Shown piece after piece: positions 7,407 through 14,993 of a stretch of 64,000 bases of DNA. Source of the DNA: Agriterribacter humi (GTDB lineage: Bacteria > Bacteroidota > Bacteroidia > Chitinophagales > Chitinophagaceae). The notes below the pieces were generated by a model. It was not told the DNA's origin. It saw nothing but the letters and a program-made list of their open reading frames with translations, and searched no databases. A program made the translations under genes and the position numbers. Where the stretch lies: contig NZ_VOHQ01000011.1 of the NCBI RefSeq assembly GCF_009192765.1, positions 124,001 through 188,000 on the forward strand, read 5' to 3'. Within the stretch, counting starts at the first letter, position 1, and every line of letters begins with the position of its first letter.

Positions 7407-8888
7407 TTATGCTTTCGTCAGTTCATTATTCACCATTCTCCATATTCCCAGCGGGTTGGCGTCTTTCAGTTCATCGGGCAACAGGTTGTTTGGCCAGTTT
7501 TGAAAGCACAAAGGCCGTGCAAACCTTTTAATGCCATCGGCCCCAACAGAAGTAAACCTGGGATCGGTAGTTGCAGGGAAGGGACCGCCGTGCTGCATGC
7601 TCAGGCATACTTCCACACCGGTAGGTACACCATTTACAATAATCCTGCCGCAACTGTTTTTGATTTTTTCTACCAATGGGGTATAATGGCGCATATCTGT
7701 TTCCGTTGCCATCAGTGTAGAAGTTAACTGTCCTTCCATTCGGGTGGCTATGGCTAACATTTCATTCATATCCCTGCACCGTATTACAAGCGAATAAGGT
7801 CCAAACACTTCCTCGTGCAGTACGGGATTATTTAAAAAGGCTTGCCCTGTAGCCGAAGCAATGGTGGGAATGCCCTGGTTTTCATCGGGCTGTTGTTTTG
7901 CAACCGCAATGGTGTCCACATGTTCCTGCATCAGTGCTTTGTTGCGGTTGGTTACAAAGGCTTTGGCAATACCGGGGTGCAGCATGGTAGAAGGAGCGAT
8001 TTGTTCAATCTCGTTACCCAGCGTTGTTATAAATTTTTGAAGTTCTTCGTTATCAATGCCAATGATGAGTCCGGGGTTGGTGCAGAACTGGCCGGTACTG
8101 AGGGTAATGGAGCCGGCATACAGTTTGGCCAATTCAACAGGTGATTGCTTTAATTTTTCGGGGAAAAGATAAACCGGGTTAATGCTGCCCATTTCTGCAA
8201 AAACCGGTATAGGTTCTTTACGCTGCGCTGCCCAGTCGAACAGGGCCTTGCCACCCCCATAAGAGCCGGTGAAGCCCACCGCTTTGGTATAAGGGTGCAT
8301 CACCAAAGATTTCCCCACTTCAAAGCCCGCACCATGTACATGAGCAAATATACCCCGGGGCATGTTGCATTCGCGGGCAACTTTTATAATAGCATCCGCT
8401 ACCATTTCAGATGTTTGCGCATGGGCGGGATGGGCTTTTACAATAACCGGGCAGCCGGCAGCCAACGCACTGGCAGTGTCGCCTCCCGCGGTAGAATAGG
8501 CAAAAGGAAAATTACTGGCGCCAAAAACCACAACCGGCCCTAAGGGTACAAGCATTTTCCGCAGATCAGGCTTTGGCGGGTTGCGTTCGGGAATCGCAGT
8601 ATCAATGCGTGCCTCCAGCCAGTTGCCCTGTTCACAGGCATCTGCATAACTATTCAGCTGAAATATCGTTCTGGTTAATTCATTCATTAACCTGGCTTCC
8701 GGAAGATGGGTTTCTTTCATGGCTACGGCAACAATCACTTCACTTATGGAACCGAGTGCTGTAGCTATGGCATGCATAAAGCCGGCTCTTTGCCGAAGCG
8801 AAAATGTTCTATAGGTTTCAAATGCGTTCCATGATTGTTCCATTACGGCATTGATCTCTTCTGTTGTAGCATCTTTAAATGTATTCAT
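7407..8888 (-). CDS. Aldehyde dehydrogenase (NADP+), 2-oxoglutarate-semialdehyde dehydrogenase-like
   Basis: A 493-residue member of the aldehyde dehydrogenase superfamily. The N-terminal segment WNAFETYRTFSLRQRAGFMHAIA, VVVFGASNFPFAYSTAGGD (cofactor pocket), VKAHPAHAQTSE, FTGSYGGGKALFD, FAEMGSINPV (general-base Glu) and STGQFCTNPGL (catalytic Cys) are all intact. These features match the NADP+-dependent group that includes alpha-ketoglutaric semialdehyde dehydrogenase of sugar-acid and hydroxyproline catabolism. The actual substrate is unknown. Start is the ATG at 8888. It is transcribed divergently from trpS with a 100-bp gap. Confidence 0.85.
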   Translation of the reverse strand: MNTFKDATTEEINAVMEQSWNAFETYRTFSLRQRAGFMHAIATALGSISEVIVAVAMKETHLPEARLMNELTRTIFQLNSYADACEQGNWLEARIDTAIPERNPPKPDLRKMLVPLGPVVVFGASNFPFAYSTAGGDTASALAAGCPVIVKAHPAHAQTSEMVADAIIKVARECNMPRGIFAHVHGAGFEVGKSLVMHPYTKAVGFTGSYGGGKALFDWAAQRKEPIPVFAEMGSINPVYLFPEKLKQSPVELAKLYAGSITLSTGQFCTNPGLIIGIDNEELQKFITTLGNEIEQIAPSTMLHPGIAKAFVTNRNKALMQEHVDTIAVAKQQPDENQGIPTIASATGQAFLNNPVLHEEVFGPYSLVIRCRDMNEMLAIATRMEGQLTSTLMATETDMRHYTPLVEKIKNSCGRIIVNGVPTGVEVCLSMQHGGPFPATTDPRFTSVGADGIKRFARPLCFQNWPNNLLPDELKDANPLGIWRMVNNELTKA

Positions 8889-8988
8889 GATAATAGCTTA
8901 TTGAATGATGCGGATAAAGTTTCCTGCCTCAAATTTCGGTATTCTTTAATGATAATCACCAACATCTAAATTCTGTATCTTCGCCGCC

Positions 8989-9999
8989 ATGGAAAAAAGC
9001 GCAAAGAAACCGGTTGTAATGAGTGGTATCCGTCCTACCGGGATATTGCACCTGGGCAGTTATTTTGGCGCACTGCAGAATTATGTGCGCATGCAAAATG
9101 AATATGAATGCTATTTTATGGTGGCCGACCTGCATTCACTCACCACCCATCCCGATACCAAAAGTTTAAGGTCGAACGTACTGCATGTAATATCGGAATA
9201 CTTAGCCTGCGGGCTCGATCCGGATAAGGCTGCATTGTATTGCCAGAGTGCGGTACACGAAACTTCTGAACTGTATTTGTACCTGAATACCCTGGCCTAT
9301 AAAGGCGAACTGGAAAAAACCACTACTTTTAAAGATAAGGCCCGGCTGCAGCCACAAAATATTAATGCGGCATTGCTTACTTACCCCTCCTTAATGGCAG
9401 CCGATATATTATTGCACCGTGCATTGTACGTGCCGGTGGGTAAAGATCAGGAGCAACATCTTGAGATGGCAAGGAATTTTGCCAGCCGGTTCAATCATCG
9501 CTATGGAGAGATTTTTCCCGAACCAGTGGCCTTTAATTTCGGACAGGAACTTGTTAAAGTACCCAGCCTTGATGGTACGGGTAAAATGAGCAAGAGTGAA
9601 AATCAAAATGCCACTTTATACCTTTCAGATGACGACGATCTCATCCAGAAAAAAATAATGAAGGCGAAGACCGATGAAGGCCCGAAAGCGCCTCACTCAC
9701 CCATGCCTAACTATATTGAAAATATATTTCAACTGCTGGCACTTACCAGTACCCGTGATGTGTATGAAAAATTTGAATCTGGCTATAATAACTGTACGAT
9801 TCGTTATGGCGATTTGAAAAAACAATTAGCGGAGGACATGATACGGTTCATTACCCCCATTCGCGAAAAGGCGCAAGATATACGCAATAATGAAACTTAT
9901 ATGAAAGAAGTAATGGAAAAGGGCGCTGCCAAAGCAGCAGAAAGCGCTAAAAGAACCATGCAACTGACGCGTGAAGCTATAGGGATAAAATATTTTTAA
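8989..9999 (+). CDS. trpS: Tryptophan-tRNA ligase
   Basis: A 336-residue class I aminoacyl-tRNA synthetase that charges tRNA-Trp. It has the HIGH-type motif GILHLGSYFGAL near residue 20 and the KMSKS motif GKMSKSENQ near residue 200. Other family blocks are MVADLHSLTTHPD, LTYPSLMAADILLH and VGKDQEQHLEMAR. Length and motif spacing fit bacterial TrpRS. A -7-like TATCTTCG lies at 8976-8983, only 5 nt before the ATG, suggesting a promoter very close to the start and a very short leader. Confidence 0.97.
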   Translation: MEKSAKKPVVMSGIRPTGILHLGSYFGALQNYVRMQNEYECYFMVADLHSLTTHPDTKSLRSNVLHVISEYLACGLDPDKAALYCQSAVHETSELYLYLNTLAYKGELEKTTTFKDKARLQPQNINAALLTYPSLMAADILLHRALYVPVGKDQEQHLEMARNFASRFNHRYGEIFPEPVAFNFGQELVKVPSLDGTGKMSKSENQNATLYLSDDDDLIQKKIMKAKTDEGPKAPHSPMPNYIENIFQLLALTSTRDVYEKFESGYNNCTIRYGDLKKQLAEDMIRFITPIREKAQDIRNNETYMKEVMEKGAAKAAESAKRTMQLTREAIGIKYF

Positions 10000-10098
10000 G
10001 AAAAACACTGTACGGGGATTTAAAGCAGTTAAATTTATTTATCTTGAACATGCACTTTTATCTGCTATCCCACATTTCAAATTTTGAACACAATCGTA

Positions 10099-10734
10099 AT
10101 GGCGAAAACTAAGAAACCCAAACATATTGCAGTAGCAGGAAATATCGGCGCCGGAAAAACTACCCTCACGGAAATGCTGAGCAAGCATTACCGCTGGATA
10201 CCACAGTTCGAAGATGTGGATCATAATCCGTATCTGTACGATTTTTATGAAGACATGCCCCGATGGAGCTTTAATCTCCAGATCTATTTTTTAAATACCA
10301 GGCTCAGGAACCTGCTTGAAATACAAAAAGGAAACGAAACGGTTATACAGGACAGAACTATATATGAAGACGCGCATATATTCGCTCCTAATCTTCATGA
10401 GATGGGCCTGATGAGCAAACGCGATTTTGAAAATTATTTCGGTTTTTTTGAAACGCTCAAAACCATGGTCAATCCGCCTGACCTGCTTATATACCTGCAG
10501 GCATCTGTGCCTACACTGGTGGGACAAATACAAAAACGCGGAAGGGAGTATGAGGAAAATATACGATTGGATTACCTAAAGCGCCTGAATGAATTTTATA
10601 ATAAATGGATTGACGGCTACAAGGAAGGCGCACTGCTGGTAATTGATATTGATAAAAACAAGTTCCCCGAAGATGAAGAGCACCTGGGAGAGATCATACA
10701 TAAAATTGACACGCAGTTGTATGGATTGTTTTGA
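10099..10734 (+). CDS. Deoxynucleoside kinase
   Basis: A 211-residue protein of the deoxynucleoside kinase family (deoxyadenosine/deoxyguanosine kinase and relatives), which phosphorylates salvaged deoxynucleosides in the cytoplasm. The P-loop GNIGAGKTTL is near residue 12, the DRTIYEDAHIFA segment corresponds to the family DRS motif, and KRGREYEENIRLDYLKRLN is the LID region with Arg residues. Substrate preference (dA, dG or dC) cannot be set from motifs. The frame extends to a TTG at 10084, but the ATG at 10099 starts the conserved part. Confidence 0.9.
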   Translation: MAKTKKPKHIAVAGNIGAGKTTLTEMLSKHYRWIPQFEDVDHNPYLYDFYEDMPRWSFNLQIYFLNTRLRNLLEIQKGNETVIQDRTIYEDAHIFAPNLHEMGLMSKRDFENYFGFFETLKTMVNPPDLLIYLQASVPTLVGQIQKRGREYEENIRLDYLKRLNEFYNKWIDGYKEGALLVIDIDKNKFPEDEEHLGEIIHKIDTQLYGLF

Positions 10735-10741
10735 CCTCACC

Positions 10742-10770
10742 CCCGCCCGACTAAACATCGTTCGGGCGGG
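10742..10770. repeat. GC-rich palindrome (CCCGCCCGA / TCGGGCGGG)
   Basis: A perfect 9-bp inverted repeat with an 11-nt loop starts 7 bp after the deoxynucleoside kinase stop. There is no T-run, so it looks like a dispersed palindromic repeat rather than a classic terminator, though it may stabilise the mRNA end. Confidence 0.5.
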
Positions 10771-10810
10771 CCCATTGGAACGTTTCATCCGGACGGACTC
10801 TTTCCCTCTC

Positions 10811-10848
10811 CGTCATTGCGATCCGCCGCGGCGGAGAAGCAAGAGGGA
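10811..10848. repeat. CGTCATTGCGA...GAAGCAA repeat with TCCGCCGCGGCGGA palindrome
   Basis: The CGTCATTGCGA...GAAGCAA framework is a common dispersed repeat in Bacteroidota genomes. Its centre here is a perfect 14-nt palindrome at 10822-10835. Only one arm is present, so it is a partial copy. Confidence 0.5.
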
Positions 10849-10971
10849 CGGTGCTATGGAATGATACCAAACAATAGATTCTTCCATTTCAAGTATTCAA
10901 GAAAGTTACTCACCTGACTGCCGACTGCTGATCGCTCCTGATACCTCCTGCTGACAGTGCCACTTTTTTCG

Positions 10972-10979
10972 TATTTTTG
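10972..10979 (+). promoter_or_regulatory. Candidate -7 element (TATTTTTG) for mnmA
   Basis: It matches TAnnTTTG exactly and lies 22 nt before the mnmA ATG. No TTTG -33 element is present at the usual distance, so support is partial. Confidence 0.4.
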
Positions 10980-11000
10980 CAGGCTAATTTGTAAATTATT

Positions 11001-12101
11001 ATGAGCCGTAAAGGAAAAGTTCTGGTGGCAATGAGTGGCGGTATAGACAGTACTGTTGCGGCGCTTATGCTCCATGATGAAGGGTACGAAGTAGTGGGCA
11101 TTACCATGAAAACATGGGACTATGCCAGCGCGGGCAGCAGTAAAAAAGAAACCGGTTGCTGCAATGTAGACAGCTTTAACGATGCCCGGATGGCGGCGGT
11201 AGAACATGGCTTTCCTCATTTTATTCTGGATATAAGAAGCGAGTTCGGAGACGCCGTAATAGAAAATTTTGTGGAAGAATACCTCGCAGGGCGCACCCCC
11301 AACCCCTGTGTAATGTGCAATACCCATATTAAATGGCGGGCGCTTTTAAAAAGAGCCGATGCATTGGATTGCGAGTATATCGCTACCGGGCACTATGGTA
11401 ATATTCACCGGCATTCCAACGGACGATACTATATCAGCAAAGGCGCAGATGAAACCAAAGACCAGAGCTATGTATTGTGGGGCTTGCAGCAGGATCTGTT
11501 AAGCCGTACCATGCTGCCGCTGGGTAAATACCGTAAAACAGAGATCAGGCAAATGGCCTTGGATTATGGCTATCCCGAACTGGCTAAGAAAAGTGAAAGC
11601 TATGAAATTTGCTTTGTGCCCGATAATGATTACCGCGGCTTTCTGAAACGAAAAGTGGATGGACTGGAGGAAAGGGTAAACGGGGGAAATTTTGTGGATG
11701 CAACCGGAAAGATCATTGGCCAGCACAAAGGCTATCCCTTTTATACTATCGGTCAGCGAAAGGGACTGGACATTGCATTGGGAAAACCTGCCTATGTAAC
11801 ACAGATCATACCCGAAACCAATACCGTTGTTTTGGGTGATGAGGAAGGACTGAACCGCCGGGAAATGCTGGTGGGCAAGCTCAACTGGTTAAAGTATGAT
11901 GGCATTACCGATGGAATGGAAGCCATAACCAAGATCAGGTATAAAGACAGCGGAGCCCTTTCTGCTTTACAAAACCACGAAAAAGGGATACAGGTTGGCT
12001 TTTATGATCATGTAAAAGGTATTGCTCCCGGCCAAAGCGCCGTATTTTACGAAGGTGAAGATGTAATTGGCGGGGGAGTGATTTTGAGAGGTGAGAGGTG
12101 A
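11001..12101 (+). CDS. mnmA: tRNA-uridine 2-sulfurtransferase
   Basis: This enzyme thiolates U34 in the wobble position of tRNA-Lys, tRNA-Glu and tRNA-Gln. The PP-loop SGGIDSTVAALML lies near residue 12. The two catalytic cysteines lie in PNPCVMCNTHIKW and KSESYEICFVPD, and the GQHKGYPFYTIGQRKGL segment is the typical central domain. Length is 366 residues. The last residues (RGER) and the TGA stop are encoded by a GGTGAGAGGTGA low-complexity repeat, so the natural C-terminus appears to have been replaced or extended by repeat sequence just after the conserved GGGVI. Confidence 0.95.
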   Translation: MSRKGKVLVAMSGGIDSTVAALMLHDEGYEVVGITMKTWDYASAGSSKKETGCCNVDSFNDARMAAVEHGFPHFILDIRSEFGDAVIENFVEEYLAGRTPNPCVMCNTHIKWRALLKRADALDCEYIATGHYGNIHRHSNGRYYISKGADETKDQSYVLWGLQQDLLSRTMLPLGKYRKTEIRQMALDYGYPELAKKSESYEICFVPDNDYRGFLKRKVDGLEERVNGGNFVDATGKIIGQHKGYPFYTIGQRKGLDIALGKPAYVTQIIPETNTVVLGDEEGLNRREMLVGKLNWLKYDGITDGMEAITKIRYKDSGALSALQNHEKGIQVGFYDHVKGIAPGQSAVFYEGEDVIGGGVILRGER

Positions 12102-12114
12102 AAAGTAAGAGGGT
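12089..12114. repeat. GGTGA-type low-complexity repeat overlapping the mnmA stop
   Basis: GGTGAGAGGTGAAAAGTAAG and flanks are of the same phrase type as 4323-4370. The mnmA stop codon lies inside it. Further phrase-like sequence (AGCTCATAGCTGACCGCTGA) follows at about 12150-12182. Confidence 0.5.
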
Positions 12115-12213
12115 AAAAACAAACACTGATCTCATCATCCGTAGTTTTAGCTCATAGCTGACCGCTGAAAGCTGATAGCCAGCCGGCAATAAAAAGAAAA
12201 TCAAAACGTTAGC

Positions 12214-12245
12214 AATCGGAAAGCTTCTTTCCGATTTTTATTTTT
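12214..12245 (+). terminator. Intrinsic terminator downstream of mnmA
   Basis: A perfect 10-bp stem (AATCGGAAAG / CTTTCCGATT) with a 3-nt loop is followed by TTTATTTTT. Confidence 0.85.
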
Positions 12246-12314
12246 AACAGGTATATATGCAACCTTATGCTTTTTTGGATTGCCTGTATTAAAGCTTTTT
12301 TCTAATCTTTGTGT

Positions 12315-13175
12315 ATGAGCAAAAGCCGCAAATATTTTTTTCTTATCCTGGCGCTGCCTGTTTTTTTAAGCCTGCAGTTTTGCAAAAAGCAAAAAGACCA
12401 ATTTTCTGTGACACCGGTTAGTGATTATTACCCTACCCAGGTTGGAAAATATATTGTTTACCAAATGGATTCTACTGTATTTACCAATTTTGAAACAACT
12501 AAGGAAATTCACAGTTACCAGGTAAAAGATATGATAGATGCTGAGATAACAGATAATATGGATCGTCCCAGTTACCGTATTCGCAGAATGATCAGGGATT
12601 CAGCAGGTGTAAAGCCATGGACAGATATTGCTACGTTTATGGTAACCCCGCTGGCTAACTCGATAGAATACGTTGAAAATAATCTGCGTTACATAAAATT
12701 AAAAGCACCTGTAAAAGAAAATTACTTCTGGCAGGGCAACAGCTATATTAATGCAGAGGGGGCTTTAAGCTACCTGAATCTGTGGGAGTACAATTATATC
12801 AATGTAGATCAGCCGTATAATATTAATAATATCCTTATTGAAAATACGGTAACTGTTTTACATATTGATGAATCTACAGGCGACCCATTATCATCTCCCA
12901 ACAATATTGCCTCAAAAAATTATAGCATGGAGGTATATGGAAAAGATATAGGCCTTATTTATAAAGATCTTATTCATTGGCTGTACCAAAAAAATAATAC
13001 GCTGGGTAACTGCCGGGTAATAGTTGAAGGGCAACCCGATACACCCTGTCCGTATGACGTAAACTGCGATTCGCTTGCCCAAACAATGAGTGGGTACATG
13101 AAATGCGATACAGTAGCCAGCCGGTATTCCTATGATGGCTATGGTATTAAGCTAAAGATGATTGAACATAACTAA
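12315..13175 (+). CDS. Uncharacterised lipoprotein
   Basis: A 286-residue protein. The N-terminus SKSRKYFFLILALPVFLSLQFCKKQ is a lipoprotein signal peptide with the lipidated Cys in LQFC. The mature part contains no motif I recognise; it is rich in Tyr, Asn and beta-strand-like segments, starting DYYPTQVGKYIVYQMDS, and ends near a Cys-containing stretch (CPYDVNCDSLAQ). Start is the ATG at 12315; an in-frame TTG at 12309 is less likely. Its stop lies 19 bp before the ATG of the downstream S8 protease on the same strand, so the two are probably co-expressed and both act in the envelope or outside the cell. Confidence 0.7.
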   Translation: MSKSRKYFFLILALPVFLSLQFCKKQKDQFSVTPVSDYYPTQVGKYIVYQMDSTVFTNFETTKEIHSYQVKDMIDAEITDNMDRPSYRIRRMIRDSAGVKPWTDIATFMVTPLANSIEYVENNLRYIKLKAPVKENYFWQGNSYINAEGALSYLNLWEYNYINVDQPYNINNILIENTVTVLHIDESTGDPLSSPNNIASKNYSMEVYGKDIGLIYKDLIHWLYQKNNTLGNCRVIVEGQPDTPCPYDVNCDSLAQTMSGYMKCDTVASRYSYDGYGIKLKMIEHN

Positions 13176-13194
13176 TGCACATCACCTTGTTTCT

Positions 13195-14880
13195 ATGAAA
13201 ACAATAGCGCCTTTATTGCTTTTTTTTCTCGCATTCGCATTGAATGATGCTTATGCACAATCTTCAAGGTATATTATTGTTTTAAACAACAAGGACAACA
13301 ACCCTTATACACTTAACAACCCTTCGCAATATTTATCACCTAAAGCCATAGAAAGAAGAACAAGGCAACAGGTTGCCATTGACAGCTCCGACCTTCCCGT
13401 TAACCCGGCTTATCTCGACAGCATTCGCCATGCGGGAACGCTGAGCATTCTTAATGTTTCCAAATGGCTGAACCAGGTATTAATACAAACCACCGATCCA
13501 TCCGCATTACAAAACATAAACAGGTTTTCCTTTGTACAGTCTGTTTCGGGTATCGCACCAAGGGTTTCGGGTTGGGAAAAGGATAAAGAAGATAAATTCA
13601 GCGAAATGATCTTTCCTGTAAAACGGAGCCATATGGTACAGGGAGGCAACGATTATTATAGTTACGGCAATATGTATGCGCAGGTAAATATTCATGAAGG
13701 AGAATTCTTACACAACAAAGGTTTCCGGGGTGAAGGCATGACCATTGCCATTTTGGATGCAGGCTTTTATCATTACGATACCAACCCCGCGTTCGACAGC
13801 GTGCGGCTGAATAACCAGGTGTTGGGCACCTGGGATTTTGTGGCCAATAAAACCAGTGTAACAGAAGAGCATACACATGGAATGGTTTGCTTTTCAACCA
13901 TAGCGGCAAACCGGCCGGGACTGTTGGTGGGCACAGCGCCCAAAGCAAAATTTTACCTGTTCCGCACAGAAGACGTTGCCTCAGAATATCCGGTGGAAGA
14001 ACAAAACTGGGTAGCCGCAGCCGAAAGGGCCGATAGCCTGGGTGTTGATCTTATTACATCTTCTCTGGGGTACAATACTTTTACCAATCCTTCCTTAAAC
14101 CATAGCTATTCCGATATGAATGGCGCGTCTACTATTATTACAAAAGGCGCGGAAATGGCAGCAAAGAAAGGAATATTTGTTACCAACAGTGCAGGTAATT
14201 CCGGCACCGATAGCTGGCATTACCTTATAGCCCCTGCTGATGGCGAACATGTGCTTGCCATTGGCGCTGTAAATGCCGGTAAACAGGTAGCTGGCTTTTC
14301 AAGCTACGGACCTTCGTACGATGGAAGAATAAAACCCAATGTAGCTTCTGTGGGCTGGGGAACCGTAATTGCAGGTACAGATGGTAATCCTGCCAGTGCC
14401 AGTGGCACTTCGGTAGCCAATCCCAACCTGGCAGGTTTAATTACATGCCTGTGGCAGGCATTCCCGGAGTTCAGCAATGCAACCATCTTCGATGCTGTAC
14501 AAAGAAGTGCGGATAAATATAATAACCCTGATGACCGCGTGGGATACGGTATCCCTAATATGCGTGTAGCATATGAGATATTGGAGAAGAAAAGGCAATT
14601 GCAAAATGCTGACCGTATTTTGAACAACGACTGGCTGAAAGCATACCCTGTTCCCTTTGTAAACGATTTTACTGTATTGCTAAAGCCAAAAGTGAATGGC
14701 AAAATTTCTTTTTCATTATACGATGCTACAGGTAAAAAACTATTGGTAAAAACAACAGATGCACAACCCGGCGTAGTTCAGTTTTTATCATTCAGCAGCC
14801 TGGCTTACCTGCAGCAGGGCGTTTACTGGCTCCATTACTCCGATGGAAAAAATGATCGTATTGTGCCGTTGATGAAGTAG
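13195..14880 (+). CDS. Secreted S8 (subtilisin-like) serine peptidase with T9SS-type C-terminal domain
   Basis: A 561-residue exported protease. The signal peptide is MKTIAPLLLFFLAFALNDAYAQ. The catalytic triad is visible: Asp in TIAILDAGF (near 187), His in EEHTHGMVCFST (near 226) and Ser in SGTSVANPNLAGL (near 405), with the oxyanion Asn in TNSAGNSG. The last 80 residues, from LKAYPVPFVNDFTVLL to IVPLMK, resemble the beta-sandwich type A sorting domain of the type IX secretion system, so cell-surface or extracellular location is inferred. A TTG at 13162 would overlap the preceding lipoprotein gene; the ATG at 13195 puts the signal peptide at the N-terminus. Confidence 0.88.
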   Translation: MKTIAPLLLFFLAFALNDAYAQSSRYIIVLNNKDNNPYTLNNPSQYLSPKAIERRTRQQVAIDSSDLPVNPAYLDSIRHAGTLSILNVSKWLNQVLIQTTDPSALQNINRFSFVQSVSGIAPRVSGWEKDKEDKFSEMIFPVKRSHMVQGGNDYYSYGNMYAQVNIHEGEFLHNKGFRGEGMTIAILDAGFYHYDTNPAFDSVRLNNQVLGTWDFVANKTSVTEEHTHGMVCFSTIAANRPGLLVGTAPKAKFYLFRTEDVASEYPVEEQNWVAAAERADSLGVDLITSSLGYNTFTNPSLNHSYSDMNGASTIITKGAEMAAKKGIFVTNSAGNSGTDSWHYLIAPADGEHVLAIGAVNAGKQVAGFSSYGPSYDGRIKPNVASVGWGTVIAGTDGNPASASGTSVANPNLAGLITCLWQAFPEFSNATIFDAVQRSADKYNNPDDRVGYGIPNMRVAYEILEKKRQLQNADRILNNDWLKAYPVPFVNDFTVLLKPKVNGKISFSLYDATGKKLLVKTTDAQPGVVQFLSFSSLAYLQQGVYWLHYSDGKNDRIVPLMK

Positions 14881-14993
14881 AGGAGGTCTCAGGGTTACAG
14901 GGTTCAGGTTGCAAGGGAATTTCCTTACTAACAGCAGAATGATATCCTTTGCCCAAAGCTGATCACTGATAGTTCGATCTCAAATCTTAAATC

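Noticed and set aside
10643-10864. 73-codon plus-strand ORF after the deoxynucleoside kinase
   Set aside because: Half overlaps the kinase gene in another frame and the rest translates palindromic repeats.
10854-11327. Minus-strand 157-codon ORF
   Set aside because: It is antisense to mnmA and intergenic repeats, with no recognisable motif.
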